DNA from: Tenacibaculum tangerinum
GTDB taxonomy: Bacteria; Bacteroidota; Bacteroidia; Flavobacteriales; Flavobacteriaceae
Reading direction: 5' to 3'
Assembly: GCF_029853675.1 (NCBI RefSeq)
Contig: NZ_CP122539.1
Coordinates: 2,747,001 to 2,811,000, forward strand
Length of the DNA: 64,000 nucleotides
Program-made: the position numbers and the translations under genes
Shown: piece after piece, positions 17,697-26,748 of the stretch
How the letters are laid out: each line of letters begins with the position of its first letter
Numbering within the stretch: the stretch's first letter is position 1
The notes under the pieces: generated by a model
Told to the model about the DNA's origin: nothing
The model's database searches: none
What the model saw: only the letters and a program-made list of their open reading frames with translations

Positions 17697-18698
17697 TTAG
17701 TGTTTAAAATTTTTTGCAATTCCAGAAATTACATTGGTAATAGGCTCGAAATCAATGTTGAGCTGAGTCTTAATTTTTTCGGCTGTATAGAACGATTTAT
17801 GATGCGCCGATTTTGCAGAATTCTTTGTAAGCAACGGTTCTTTGCCCGTAATTTTCGTTAAAAACCAATCAACTCTCCAAAAAAGGGAAGTGGCAAATTT
17901 TCCTATGCGAATGGAAGGTCTTTTTTTATCAAGCCTATCAGCAATCGTAAAAAGAACTTCTTTAAACGAGCAGTTTTCAGAAACTAAAATAAAACGTTCA
18001 TTAATAACATCAGAAGTCATGAGATGTATCATGGTTCTTACTACATCTTTTACTCCAATAAAGCCCGTAACACCTTCTGTGTAAAAAGAAAACCCATTAT
18101 GTATTTGAGTAAATAATTTACCCGAACCCTCATTCCAAAATCCACTACCTAAAATTACACCAGGATTTACAATAACAACGTCTAACCCTTCTTGACTTCC
18201 TCTCCAAACTTCCATTTCAGCACCGTACTTTGTAATAGCATACCCGTGATTTTCACTACTCTCTACCCACTCATTTTCTTCGTTAATAGGTTTTCCATTT
18301 ATGGAATCACCCACAGCAGCAATAGAGCTTACGAAACAAAACTTTTCTACGTCTCCATCAATAGCGAAATTGATTAAATTGGCAGTTCCTTCAATATTTA
18401 CTTGGCGCATTTTTCTATAATCTTTCGGACTAAAAGACACCAAAGCAGCACAATGATATACTTCAGTAACATTGGTAAATACGGGGTCTAAAGAAGGGAT
18501 GTTGGTAATGTCGGCCTTCATCCATTCAATTTTAGAAAAATATAGCTGAACTTCGGTTGTGTATAACGAAAAGATTTTTTTAACATGTTCTCGCTTTTCT
18601 TCTGTTCTATAAATAGCCCGAATAGTATCGCTTTTTTGAGCTAAATGATACAATAAATGCGAGCCGACTAAACCTGTTCCACCTGTAACTAAAATCAT
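17697..18698 (-). CDS. NAD(P)-dependent epimerase/reductase, extended SDR (dihydroflavonol 4-reductase-like)
   Basis: A 333-residue extended short-chain dehydrogenase. The N-terminal Rossmann motif TGGTGLVGSHLL, a mid VYHCAALVSF, VSSIAAVGD, and the catalytic YAITKYGAE (Tyr-x-x-x-Lys, about 163) are clear, as is VNPGVILGSG. Family members reduce or epimerise sugars, lipids or small carbonyls; the substrate is unknown. It is convergent with the DUF4296 gene (2-base gap) and divergent from tyrS. Confidence 0.85.
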   Translation of the reverse strand: MILVTGGTGLVGSHLLYHLAQKSDTIRAIYRTEEKREHVKKIFSLYTTEVQLYFSKIEWMKADITNIPSLDPVFTNVTEVYHCAALVSFSPKDYRKMRQVNIEGTANLINFAIDGDVEKFCFVSSIAAVGDSINGKPINEENEWVESSENHGYAITKYGAEMEVWRGSQEGLDVVIVNPGVILGSGFWNEGSGKLFTQIHNGFSFYTEGVTGFIGVKDVVRTMIHLMTSDVINERFILVSENCSFKEVLFTIADRLDKKRPSIRIGKFATSLFWRVDWFLTKITGKEPLLTKNSAKSAHHKSFYTAEKIKTQLNIDFEPITNVISGIAKNFKH

Positions 18699-18732
18699 AA
18701 GAGCGAATTTAGTTTTTTTTGGTTGATAAACT

Positions 18733-18740
18733 TATCTTTG
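18733..18740 (+). promoter_or_regulatory. Probable -7 element of the tyrS promoter
   Basis: TATCTTTG matches the Bacteroidota TAnnTTTG element 22 bases before the tyrS ATG. No clear -33 TTTG is present at the usual distance. Confidence 0.55.
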
Positions 18741-18761
18741 CTTCTTTAAAAATAGAATAAA

Positions 18762-20066
18762 ATGACCCAAAATTTAGTAGAAGAGTTACAATGGCGTGGA
18801 ATGATACACGATATCATGCCAGGAACTGAAGAACAGTTGCAAAAAGAAATGACCGCAGCCTATATTGGTTTTGACCCCACTTCAGATTCTTTACACATTG
18901 GAAGTTTGGTGCCTATTATTTTATTGGTTCATATTGAAAAAGCAGGACACAAACCCATTGCTTTAGTAGGAGGAGCAACAGGAATGATTGGAGACCCTTC
19001 GGGAAAATCTGACGAACGTAACTTACTCAATGAAGAAACATTAGCAAAAAACGTATCAGGAATTAAAAAAACACTAGCACGTTTTTTAAATTTTGATAAC
19101 GGAGCAGAAAATTCTCCAATTTTAGTGAATAATTACGATTGGATGAAAGATTTTTCTTTCATAGATTTTGCTCGTGATGTAGGTAAACGTATTACGGTAA
19201 ATTACATGATGGCAAAAGATTCCGTAAAAAAACGTATTTCAGGAGAAGCAGGTGGAGGAATGAGTTTTACCGAGTTTACCTATCAATTAATTCAAGGGTA
19301 CGATTTTTATCATTTGTACAAAACCTACAATTGTAAACTACAAATGGGAGGCTCTGACCAATGGGGAAACATCACAACAGGTACAGAATTGGTTCGTAGA
19401 ATGACTTCGGAAGAAGATGCCAAAGCCTATGCCGCAACCTGTCCATTAATTACCAAAGCTGATGGTTCTAAGTTTGGAAAGTCAGAAGGAGGAAACGTAT
19501 GGTTAGATGCCGAGAAAACATCGGTTTATAAATTTTACCAATTTTGGTTAAATACTTCGGATGAAGATGCCGAGAAGTACATTAAAATATTTACCTTTTT
19601 AGATAAAGAAACCATTGAAGCTTTAACTTCAGAGCACGCAAAAGCACCTCACCAAAGAGTTTTACAAAAAAAACTAGCCGAAGAGGTAACCACTTTTGTA
19701 CACTCAAAAGAAGAGCTAGAGAAGGCAGTAAAAGCTTCTAATATTTTATTCGGAAACTCTACCGCCGAAGATTTAAAGAGTTTAGATGAGCAAACTTTTT
19801 TAGATCTATTTGATGGAGTGCCTCAAGCTGAGGTTACCTCAGAAGATATTACTGAAGGACTCGATATGATTGCTGCTTTAGCCGCTAAAACAGGTTTTTT
19901 AAAATCGAATGGAGATGCACGTAGAGCCTTAAAAGAAAACTCGATTTCTGTTAACAAAGAAAAAGTAAAAGAAGACTTTACAATTACCTCTAAAGATTTA
20001 ATTGCCAACAAGTATGTATTGCTACAAAGAGGTAAAAAGAACTATTTTTTGTTAAAGATTGCTTAA
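18762..20066 (+). CDS. tyrS: Tyrosyl-tRNA synthetase
   Basis: A 434-residue class I synthetase. The HIGH motif is HIGSLVP (about residues 45-51). The Tyr-binding region shows [13 protein letters not shown], the KMSKS-type signature is KFGKSEGG (about 239), and a C-terminal S4-like RNA-binding segment ([18 protein letters not shown]) is present. It charges tRNA-Tyr with tyrosine. Single gene with its own promoter. Confidence 0.97.
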   Translation: MTQNLVEELQWRGMIHDIMPGTEEQLQKEMTAAYIGFDPTSDSLHIGSLVPIILLVHIEKAGHKPIALVGGATGMIGDPSGKSDERNLLNEETLAKNVSGIKKTLARFLNFDNGAENSPILVNNYDWMKDFSFIDFARDVGKRITVNYMMAKDSVKKRISGEAGGGMSFTEFTYQLIQGYDFYHLYKTYNCKLQMGGSDQWGNITTGTELVRRMTSEEDAKAYAATCPLITKADGSKFGKSEGGNVWLDAEKTSVYKFYQFWLNTSDEDAEKYIKIFTFLDKETIEALTSEHAKAPHQRVLQKKLAEEVTTFVHSKEELEKAVKASNILFGNSTAEDLKSLDEQTFLDLFDGVPQAEVTSEDITEGLDMIAALAAKTGFLKSNGDARRALKENSISVNKEKVKEDFTITSKDLIANKYVLLQRGKKNYFLLKIA

Positions 20067-20157
20067 GCAAATAAAAACTACAACCTACAAAAGTCTTTAC
20101 ATTAAGTAAAGGCTTTTGTAAGTTATATATAAACAAACGTTTTTGGAATTTAAAGTT

Positions 20158-20355
20158 CTATGAAACTGCTTTTAAATTAAAAGTCAAAGGACATCTTTTG
20201 CAGTTAACCCCTTTCTTGAGGTATTTATTACAGCATTTGCTTTTAGGTTTTCCACAATTATTCGTACAAATAGCGTTACAAATAGTAGCTTCCTGTAATT
20301 TTTTAACAGGCTTTGTAGCAGTAATTTTCTTGGTCTCTAAATAAAAAACAATCAT
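20158..20355 (-). CDS. Small cysteine-rich protein, putatively metal-regulated
   Basis: A 65-residue protein with seven cysteines in the last 45 residues (ICNAIC, NNCG, KCCN, NCKRC) and many Lys. ATG 20355 is preferred to a longer frame from 20508, because the minus-strand -7 element (20378-20385) lies 23 bases upstream and would be inside the longer version. Its promoter carries a palindrome of the same sequence and position as that of the small gene at 48127-48471. Cysteine density and operator suggest binding of iron or another metal, or redox sensing. No family recognised. Confidence 0.6.
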   Translation of the reverse strand: MIVFYLETKKITATKPVKKLQEATICNAICTNNCGKPKSKCCNKYLKKGVNCKRCPLTFNLKAVS

Positions 20356-20377
20356 TATTTGTCGTAATAAATCTGCA

Positions 20378-20413
20378 CAAATATATAATTTATTTGGAAT
20401 AAATAAAAATAAA
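20378..20413 (-). promoter_or_regulatory. Promoter with palindromic operator of the cysteine-rich gene
   Basis: On the minus strand a TATATTTG -7 element (plus-strand 20378-20385) is preceded, after 3 bases, by a palindrome with plus-strand arms TTTATTTGGA (20389-20398) and TAAAAATAAA (20404-20413) around ATAAA. The perfect version at 48502-48526 has arms TTTATTTAGA and TCTAAATAAA with the same ATAAA centre and the same 3-base distance to its -7. Confidence 0.6.
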
Positions 20414-20530
20414 GTATTTTCTAAAGAGAACTGTATTAACTTTTTAGGAGGAATCCATTTTAAAAATTCAAAAAAGATAAAAACATCTTTTTTTATGATA
20501 TTTGTCATGTTTTTTGAGCATAGTTAGGTA

Positions 20531-20538
20531 TATATTTG
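20531..20538 (+). promoter_or_regulatory. Probable -7 element of the nos cluster promoter
   Basis: TATATTTG lies 24 bases before the fasciclin gene ATG. A short imperfect dyad ATGA-N6-TCAT (20496-20509) sits about 25 bases upstream, where an activator of the CRP/FNR type could bind; this is speculative. Confidence 0.5.
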
Positions 20539-20561
20539 GGTTTTAATAAAACTACTAAACA

Positions 20562-21140
20562 ATGAAAACAGTTAACATAATTTACTTGGTTGCATTATCG
20601 TTGCTTTTCTCTTGTAAAAGCGAGAATAGTAAAACCAATGCTTCTGATGTAAGCCCAGAGGTAAAAACAGAAGAAGTGAAGTTAGGTGGACAATCTTCTG
20701 TAAAAGATGAAGTTTCGGATCCGGATGCTTTAAGAACAGCAAAAAGTATTGCAGATTTTTCAACATTGGTAGCTGCCATTGAGGCTGCTGGAGTAGAAGA
20801 TGCAGTGGTAAATGCAGGACCTTTAACTATTTTTGCACCTCTAAACAGTGCTTTTGATAAACTACCAGCAGGTACGGTTGAAGATCTTTTAAAGCCAGAA
20901 AACAAATCAAAACTCGCATTTATTTTAACGAACCATGTAGCACCAGCAAACTATCCTATACAACAATTAGAAAAAGAAGCAAAGAAACAACGAAAGTTAT
21001 ACATGGCTTCTGGTAACTATCTTCCTGTAGAAAATAAAGAAGGTAAAATTTTTGTAAATGGGATAGAAATTATCAAAACAGTAAAGGTAAGTAATGGTTG
21101 GATACATGTTATCGATCAAGTGCTTGTACCACAGGAATAA
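20562..21140 (+). CDS. Fasciclin-domain lipoprotein heading the nos cluster
   Basis: A 192-residue lipoprotein (lipobox LFSC, Cys18) with a linker of about 40 residues and one fasciclin (FAS1) domain at about 60-192. Visible FAS1 landmarks are LTIFAPLNSAFDKLPAGTV (H1-like), FILTNHVAP and the C-terminal HVIDQVLVPQE (H2-like). FAS1 domains mediate adhesion or protein contacts. Being first gene before cytochrome c and nosZ, it may anchor or organise the periplasmic N2O-reducing proteins; that role is inferred from position only. Confidence 0.85.
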   Translation: MKTVNIIYLVALSLLFSCKSENSKTNASDVSPEVKTEEVKLGGQSSVKDEVSDPDALRTAKSIADFSTLVAAIEAAGVEDAVVNAGPLTIFAPLNSAFDKLPAGTVEDLLKPENKSKLAFILTNHVAPANYPIQQLEKEAKKQRKLYMASGNYLPVENKEGKIFVNGIEIIKTVKVSNGWIHVIDQVLVPQE

Positions 21141-21161
21141 TAATTTATAAAAACAATTACA

Positions 21162-21677
21162 TTGAAATACACACACCAATTATTACTATTATTGTTTTCT
21201 TTTTTACTGTTTTCATGTGGAAACGATAAAAAGAATAATCAGGTAGATTATTCATCTAAGAAAGCACCAGAAAAAACAGAGGTACAAAAAGAGGTGCCCA
21301 AAGAAGAACCAGCGGTTAGCACCACTACGGCCAATATCGATTTATCCAACAAAGGAATTGGTCCTGTTAAATCGGTAGAAATTCCAAGCACAATAGATCC
21401 AAAAATGGTAGAGGACGGCAAAGAGTTGTTTAAAAACAAATGCTCGGCATGTCACAGATCTAATAAAAAATTTATTGGTCCTAATCCAACAGGAATACTC
21501 GATAGGAGATCTCCAGAATGGATAATGAATATGATTATGAATCCTGAAGAGATGACTAAAAAAGACCCTATAGCAAAAGCGTTATTAATAGAGTATAACG
21601 GTTCGCCTATGGCAAATCAAAATATCAATGAGCAAGAGGCTAGAGCTATCTTAGAATATTTTAGAACTTTAAAATAA
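21162..21677 (+). CDS. c-type cytochrome lipoprotein, probable electron donor to NosZ
   Basis: A 171-residue lipoprotein starting at TTG 21162 (no ATG in the right place), with a signal ending LFSC (Cys19). After a charged linker comes one cytochrome c domain with the haem motif CSACH (about residue 92) and a distal Met candidate in SPMANQNI (about 148). It begins 21 bases after the fasciclin gene and 6 bases before nosZ, so it is a good candidate to pass electrons to the NosZ CuA centre. Clade II nos clusters commonly carry such cytochromes. Confidence 0.88.
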   Translation: MKYTHQLLLLLFSFLLFSCGNDKKNNQVDYSSKKAPEKTEVQKEVPKEEPAVSTTTANIDLSNKGIGPVKSVEIPSTIDPKMVEDGKELFKNKCSACHRSNKKFIGPNPTGILDRRSPEWIMNMIMNPEEMTKKDPIAKALLIEYNGSPMANQNINEQEARAILEYFRTLK

Positions 21678-21683
21678 GTAACC

Positions 21684-23651
21684 ATGAAAAACCTAATAAA
21701 AAGTGCCTTATTGTTGGTTGCAGTTTCCATGTTTATGATGGGCTGTGGCAACAATGGGAATAAAACACAAGAAAAAGCAGGAGCGCTAGGAAGCAATGCT
21801 GCTGAAAAAGTATACGTAGCTCCTGGTGAGCACGATGAATTTTATGCGTTTCTCTCTGGAGGATATAGTGGTAACGTTACCGTATATGGCTTGCCTTCGG
21901 GAAGAATGCTTAAAGAAATCCCAGTTTTTTCGCAATTTCCAACTTCAGGGTATGGCTATTCAGAAGAAACAAAACCAATGTTAAACACATCACACGGATT
22001 TATTCCTTGGGATGACTCTCACCACCCAGACATTTCACAAACCAATGGAGAGTTAGATGGAAGATTTATTTTTATCAATGGTAACAACACCCCTAGAATT
22101 GCAAAAATAGATTTAAGTGTATTTGAAACTACCGAGATTATTGAAATCCCCAATAGTGCAGGAAACCACAGTTCTTCTTTTGTTACTGAAAACACAGAAT
22201 ATGTGGTGGCAGGAACTCGTTTCTCTGTTCCAGTACCACAAGTAGACATGCCTATTAATGAGTATAAAGGTAAATTTAAAGGAGCTTTATCATTTATTAG
22301 TGTAGATCCTGAACACGGGCATATGGATCTTAAATTCCAAATAATTATGCCAGGGTTTAATTATGATTTATCGCATCCAGGAAGAGGAAACTCTCATGGT
22401 TGGTTCTTCTTTAGTACCTATAATACCGAAGAAGCTAGTACCTTATTAGAAGTAAATGCCTCACAAAATGATAAAGATTTTATTGCAGCCATAAACTGGA
22501 AAAAAATTGAAGAATATGTAAACAACGGTGGTGGTAAAAAAATGCCAGCCAATTATGCACACAATGTATACGACGAGAGCACCCATAACGCAACGTCAAC
22601 GATGAAAAAAGAAGTGTTGGTAGTGGATCCTACAGAAGTGCCTGGTGCCGTTTATTTATTACCTACACCTAAATCACCTCATGGTTGCGATGTGAGCCCT
22701 GATGGAGAGTACATTATAGGTAGTGGTAAACTTTCTGCCGATTTAACAGTGCACTCATTTACAAACATGCTCAAAGCTATTGAAGACAAAAAATTTGATG
22801 GTGAAGCGTACGGTATTCCAATTATGAATTACGATGACGTGGTGGCAGGTGTTGTGAAGTCTGGAGGTTTAGGACCCTTACATACCGAGTTTGATGCTAA
22901 AGGAAATGCCTATACAACTTTCTTTATCTCTTCTGAAGTAGTGAAGTGGAAACTTGGTACTTGGGAGGTAATTGATAGAAAGCCTACCTATTATTCAGTA
23001 GGTCACTTAATGGTTCCTGGAGGTAATTCAAGAAAACCTTTTGGTAAGTATCTAATCGCCATGAATAAAATTACCAAAGATCGTTATTTACCTACAGGTC
23101 CAGAGCTAGAGCATTCTGTACAGTTGTATGATATCTCTGGTGAAAAAATGGAATTATTATCTGACTTCCCTTCGCATGGTGAGCCTCACTATGCTGCTGG
23201 TTGCCCAGCAGATCTTTTAAAACCAAAATCAAAGAAGTTTTATAAGATGGAAGAAAACAAGCATCCTTATGCGATTAAAGCACCGCAAGATGCTAAGGTT
23301 GTTAGAGAAGGTAGTAATGTGCATATTTACATGAGTACCATCAGAAGCCATTTTACACCCGATAATATTGAAGGAATTAAAGTAGGTGATAATGTATATT
23401 TCCATATAACCAATCACGAACAAGATTTTGATGTACCCCATGGATTTGCTATGATCGGTGCAAACACTTCAGAGATTTTAGTTATGCCAGGACAGACAAA
23501 AACAATTACTTGGCAGCCAAAACAAGTAGGTGTGTGGCCATTTTATTGTACAGATTTCTGCTCTGCTTTACACCAAGAAATGCAAGGATATATTAGAGTA
23601 TCTCCCCAAAATTCTGATATAAAATTAAGCTGGTCTTTGGATGGCGAGTAA
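21684..23651 (+). CDS. nosZ: Nitrous-oxide reductase, clade II (Sec-type)
   Basis: A 655-residue copper enzyme reducing N2O to N2. The beta-propeller begins after residue 45. A CuZ-site His pair is in DDSHHPD (about 111-116), with further His motifs in SHGWFFF, SPHGCDVSPDGEY and GHLMVPGG. The C-terminal cupredoxin CuA domain shows DVPHGFAM and CTDFCSALHQEM (Cys at about 622 and 626, His 630, Met 633). The signal is Sec-like without twin Arg, as in clade II, and ends MMGC, so the protein may be a lipoprotein. It is the core of the cluster and is followed by a hairpin. Confidence 0.97.
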   Translation: MKNLIKSALLLVAVSMFMMGCGNNGNKTQEKAGALGSNAAEKVYVAPGEHDEFYAFLSGGYSGNVTVYGLPSGRMLKEIPVFSQFPTSGYGYSEETKPMLNTSHGFIPWDDSHHPDISQTNGELDGRFIFINGNNTPRIAKIDLSVFETTEIIEIPNSAGNHSSSFVTENTEYVVAGTRFSVPVPQVDMPINEYKGKFKGALSFISVDPEHGHMDLKFQIIMPGFNYDLSHPGRGNSHGWFFFSTYNTEEASTLLEVNASQNDKDFIAAINWKKIEEYVNNGGGKKMPANYAHNVYDESTHNATSTMKKEVLVVDPTEVPGAVYLLPTPKSPHGCDVSPDGEYIIGSGKLSADLTVHSFTNMLKAIEDKKFDGEAYGIPIMNYDDVVAGVVKSGGLGPLHTEFDAKGNAYTTFFISSEVVKWKLGTWEVIDRKPTYYSVGHLMVPGGNSRKPFGKYLIAMNKITKDRYLPTGPELEHSVQLYDISGEKMELLSDFPSHGEPHYAAGCPADLLKPKSKKFYKMEENKHPYAIKAPQDAKVVREGSNVHIYMSTIRSHFTPDNIEGIKVGDNVYFHITNHEQDFDVPHGFAMIGANTSEILVMPGQTKTITWQPKQVGVWPFYCTDFCSALHQEMQGYIRVSPQNSDIKLSWSLDGE

Positions 23652-23682
23652 AAGTATCCAGTAAGGTTTAGTTTTTAGATTG

Positions 23683-23731
23683 AAAAGCTGTTTGAATAAA
23701 ATTTGTAAAAATAACCTTTCAAGCAGCTTTT
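23683..23731 (+). terminator. Stem-loop after nosZ
   Basis: Arms of 14 nt, AAAAGCTGTTTGAA (23683-23696) and TTCAAGCAGCTTTT (23718-23731), pair with one G-U and a 21-nt loop. It lies between nosZ and the accessory genes. It may terminate part of the transcripts or stabilise the 3' end of the nosZ message, giving more NosZ than accessory proteins. Confidence 0.65.
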
Positions 23732-23794
23732 TAGCATTTAAAAAATGAAATTTTCAGTCATCTGAAGAGGTAAAATAATAAAAAAACAAAACAG

Positions 23795-24394
23795 ATGAAA
23801 AAACATAAAATATTAATGATGGTAGGTTCATTACTACTATTATTGCTTTTTGCTTTTCCGTTATGGAATATCACGTTAGAGGCTCCACAATATCCTACAC
23901 CATTGGGTATGGATATATATATCAACAAGTTTGAAGATATGCATCCACATGATATTAAAAACATCAATTTAATGAACCATTATGTAGGAATGAAATACAT
24001 TCCTGAAACGATTCCTGAATTTAAAATATTTCCAGTAGTAATTGCCGTAATGGTTATTTTAGGTGTATTTATAGGCTTAAAAGCCAACTATAAATGGTAC
24101 TTAATTTGGTTTATACTTATGTTGGTTTTAGGTATTGCTGGAATGTATGATTTTTATTTATGGGAATATAACTATGGTCATGATTTAGACCCCAAGGCAA
24201 TTATGAAGTTTACCAATCCTGATGGAAGTATTATGGGATTTCAACCACCACTGTTTGGCAGTAAAGATATTTTAAATTTTAAAGCACACTCCTATCCAAG
24301 ACTTGGAGCCTATGGAATGTTTTTCGGAATGTTTTTAACTTTTATTGCCTATCTTTTGGGCAAAAAAGAAGCCAAAAAAGTAAAATCTAATTAA
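23795..24394 (+). CDS. nos-cluster membrane protein of unknown function
   Basis: A 199-residue inner-membrane protein with an N-terminal helix (about 6-25), a periplasmic segment rich in His and Met (MHPHDIKN, LMNHYVGM), two central helices (about 78-120), a second extracytoplasmic segment and a final helix (about 170-190). Genes like this sit between nosZ and nosL in Bacteroidota nos clusters. The His/Met-rich loops could handle copper or interact with the reductase; this is inference. Confidence 0.75.
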   Translation: MKKHKILMMVGSLLLLLLFAFPLWNITLEAPQYPTPLGMDIYINKFEDMHPHDIKNINLMNHYVGMKYIPETIPEFKIFPVVIAVMVILGVFIGLKANYKWYLIWFILMLVLGIAGMYDFYLWEYNYGHDLDPKAIMKFTNPDGSIMGFQPPLFGSKDILNFKAHSYPRLGAYGMFFGMFLTFIAYLLGKKEAKKVKSN

Positions 24395-24814
24395 ATGAAA
24401 GCACTTGCCAAATTTTCTTATGTAGCAGTAGTACTATCACTCATTTCTTGTAAAATAGCACCACAAGAAATTCAGTACGGTACAGATATGTGTCACTCTT
24501 GTCAAATGACCATTGTCGAACAAACACATGCATCACAAATCGTTACCAAAAAAGGAAGAGCCTATAAATACGATGCAATTGAATGTATGTTACAAGATTT
24601 AGATAAAAGAGATGTAAGTTCTATTGCGTTATTTTTAGTTACAGATTATACAAAGCCAACCACACTCATCAATGCAAAAGAAGCCACTTTTTTGGTTAGT
24701 GAAGAAATAAAAAGTCCGATGGGAGCCAATCTCTCTGCTTTTTCAAACCGAGAAGCAATCAAAGTTGCTGGTCAACAGTTTAACTGGAACGAGATAAACG
24801 ATTACATACAGTAA
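24395..24814 (+). CDS. nosL: NosL family copper-binding lipoprotein
   Basis: A 139-residue lipoprotein (lipobox LISC, Cys19) with the NosL signature around residue 33 (DMCHSCQMTI) and a later YDAIECMLQDL. NosL binds Cu(I) and delivers it for assembly of the NosZ copper sites in the periplasm. The gene abuts the preceding membrane protein gene and precedes nosD by 28 bases, as in known nos clusters. Confidence 0.9.
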   Translation: MKALAKFSYVAVVLSLISCKIAPQEIQYGTDMCHSCQMTIVEQTHASQIVTKKGRAYKYDAIECMLQDLDKRDVSSIALFLVTDYTKPTTLINAKEATFLVSEEIKSPMGANLSAFSNREAIKVAGQQFNWNEINDYIQ

Positions 24815-24842
24815 TAGCATTGTTATAATTAGTTTTTAGCAA

Positions 24843-26048
24843 ATGATTAGATTACCTATACTATTTTTTTTGTTTATTTCAGTAAGTAGTGTATTTTCTC
24901 AACAAACAATACAAGAAAAAATTGAGGCTACAAAAAAAAGCGATACCCTAGTTATACATGAAGGCGTATACAAAGAACACGATATCACAATTAGCAAACC
25001 AATTACGATCATAGGAAAAGGAAAGGTAATAATTGATGCTGAAAAAAAAGGATACGTATTCAAAATTTTATCAGATTCTGTAGCATTAAAAAACATTATA
25101 ATTAAAAATGTTGGAAGAAGCTACACGAAAGATTATGCAGCTATTTATGTTTCGAGAAGTAATAATTTGACCATCGAGAAAGTAACCCTTGAAAATGTGT
25201 TCTTTGGAATGTTAATTGAAAAAAGCAAAAACATTCACATTAAGAATAGCTCTATTTCTAGCGAGGCTAAAACTGAAGCAAAAGCAGGTAATGGAATTCA
25301 TTTGTGGCATTGTAGTAATGCAATAATAGACGGAAACGAACTGCACAATTTACGAGATGGTATTTATTTTGAATTTGTAAAAAACAGTGTAGTAAAAAAC
25401 AACCACAGTCATCACAATATTCGATACGGTTTACACTTTATGTTTTCAAACAACAACGAGTATTCTCAAAATACATTTAACAACAACGGAGCTGGTGTAG
25501 CAGTTATGTTTTCAAAATATATAACGATGACCCACAATAAATTTTTAAAAAATTGGGGAACAGCTTCCTATGGCTTGTTGCTAAAAGAAATTTACGATGC
25601 TGAAATCGTAAAAAATGAATTTTCAGAAAATACCGTAGCTGTGAATCTTGAAGGATCTACTCGAATTAATTATACCCACAACACCTTTAGTAACAATGGA
25701 TGGGCGCTAAAAGTAGCAGGTGCTTGTTATAAAAACATTTTCACAAAAAATAATTTTTTAAACAATTCATTCGATGTTTCTTATAACAGCAAAATAAACG
25801 ACAACAGTTTTGAAGGAAACTATTGGAGCTCTTATACAGGATACGATTTGAATAAAGATGCCATAGGAGACGTACCGTATCGACCTGTAAAACTGTTTTC
25901 ATATATCGTAAATCAAACTCCAGAAACCATCATACTCTTACGAAGCTTATTTGTTGATATTATTAACTTTTCTGAAAAAGTAACTCCAGTTTTTACACCA
26001 AAAAACTTGGTAGATAAAGCACCCCTAATGCAAAAGTACAATGATTGA
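24843..26048 (+). CDS. nosD: NosD, periplasmic right-handed beta-helix protein
   Basis: A 401-residue exported protein (signal ending VFSQ) made of repeated beta-helix rungs of about 22-24 residues with Asn/His ladders (for example KNNHSHHNIRYGLHF, NNNEYSQNTFNNNG) from about 50 to 320. It works with the NosFY ABC transporter in CuZ maturation of NosZ, probably in sulfur transfer. It overlaps nosF by 8 bases, so the two are translationally coupled. Confidence 0.93.
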   Translation: MIRLPILFFLFISVSSVFSQQTIQEKIEATKKSDTLVIHEGVYKEHDITISKPITIIGKGKVIIDAEKKGYVFKILSDSVALKNIIIKNVGRSYTKDYAAIYVSRSNNLTIEKVTLENVFFGMLIEKSKNIHIKNSSISSEAKTEAKAGNGIHLWHCSNAIIDGNELHNLRDGIYFEFVKNSVVKNNHSHHNIRYGLHFMFSNNNEYSQNTFNNNGAGVAVMFSKYITMTHNKFLKNWGTASYGLLLKEIYDAEIVKNEFSENTVAVNLEGSTRINYTHNTFSNNGWALKVAGACYKNIFTKNNFLNNSFDVSYNSKINDNSFEGNYWSSYTGYDLNKDAIGDVPYRPVKLFSYIVNQTPETIILLRSLFVDIINFSEKVTPVFTPKNLVDKAPLMQKYND

Positions 26049-26748
26049 AATTAGCAATATTTATAAAAAATTTGGTAAAGTTCAAGTATTGAATAAACTA
26101 GACTTAACCATAAAAAACAAAGGAATTTTCGCAATATTAGGACCTAATGGCTCTGGCAAAACTACGTTGATAAAAAGTATCTTAGGAATGGTTTTAGTCG
26201 ATAAAGGAGAAATAAAAATTAACGGAAAATCTGTTTTACATCAATTTGAATATAAAAAAGAAATTAGCTATTTACCTCAAATTGCCAACTTTCCAACAAA
26301 CAATACAGTAAGCGAACTTATAAAACTTATTAAAAGCTTGCGCACCAAAGAAACTAGAGAAGAAGAACTCATAGAAAAATTTGGATTGGAAGCGTTTTTA
26401 GATAAAAAACTAGGAAATTTATCAGGCGGCACAAAGCAAAAAGTAAATATTGTACTTGCTTTTATGTTTGATAATGATCTCATCATCTTAGATGAACCCA
26501 CCACCGGATTAGATCCCATTTCACTTATAACTTTAAAAAAAATAATCCAAGAAGAAAAAAAACAAGGAAAAACAATTCTAATAACCTCACATATAATGAG
26601 TTTTGTAGAAGAAATGGCAGATGAAATAGTATTCTTATTAGACGGAGAAATTTACTTCAAAGGGACGAAAGAACAGTTGTACAGCAAAACTAACAAACAA
26701 GATTTAGAGCAAGCGATAGCAAACCTACTAATAGAGCATCATGATTAA
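26041..26748 (+). CDS. nosF: NosF, ABC transporter ATP-binding protein
   Basis: A 235-residue ABC ATPase with Walker A GPNGSGKT (about 34-41), the signature NLSGGTKQK (about 131), Walker B LIILDEPTTGLD and the switch His in ITSHIMS. With NosY it forms the ABC complex that supports copper-sulfur cluster assembly in NosZ. It overlaps nosD and nosY by 8 bases on each side. Confidence 0.95.
   Translation: MIEISNIYKKFGKVQVLNKLDLTIKNKGIFAILGPNGSGKTTLIKSILGMVLVDKGEIKINGKSVLHQFEYKKEISYLPQIANFPTNNTVSELIKLIKSLRTKETREEELIEKFGLEAFLDKKLGNLSGGTKQKVNIVLAFMFDNDLIILDEPTTGLDPISLITLKKIIQEEKKQGKTILITSHIMSFVEEMADEIVFLLDGEIYFKGTKEQLYSKTNKQDLEQAIANLLIEHHD

Noticed and set aside
20356..20508. Longer form (116 residues) of the cysteine-rich gene
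   Set aside because: It would run through the -7 element and palindrome; its extra residues look like AT-rich translated noise.
25100..25800. Repeated Asn-rich segments in nosD as DNA repeats
   Set aside because: They are beta-helix rungs at protein level; the DNA units are not identical.
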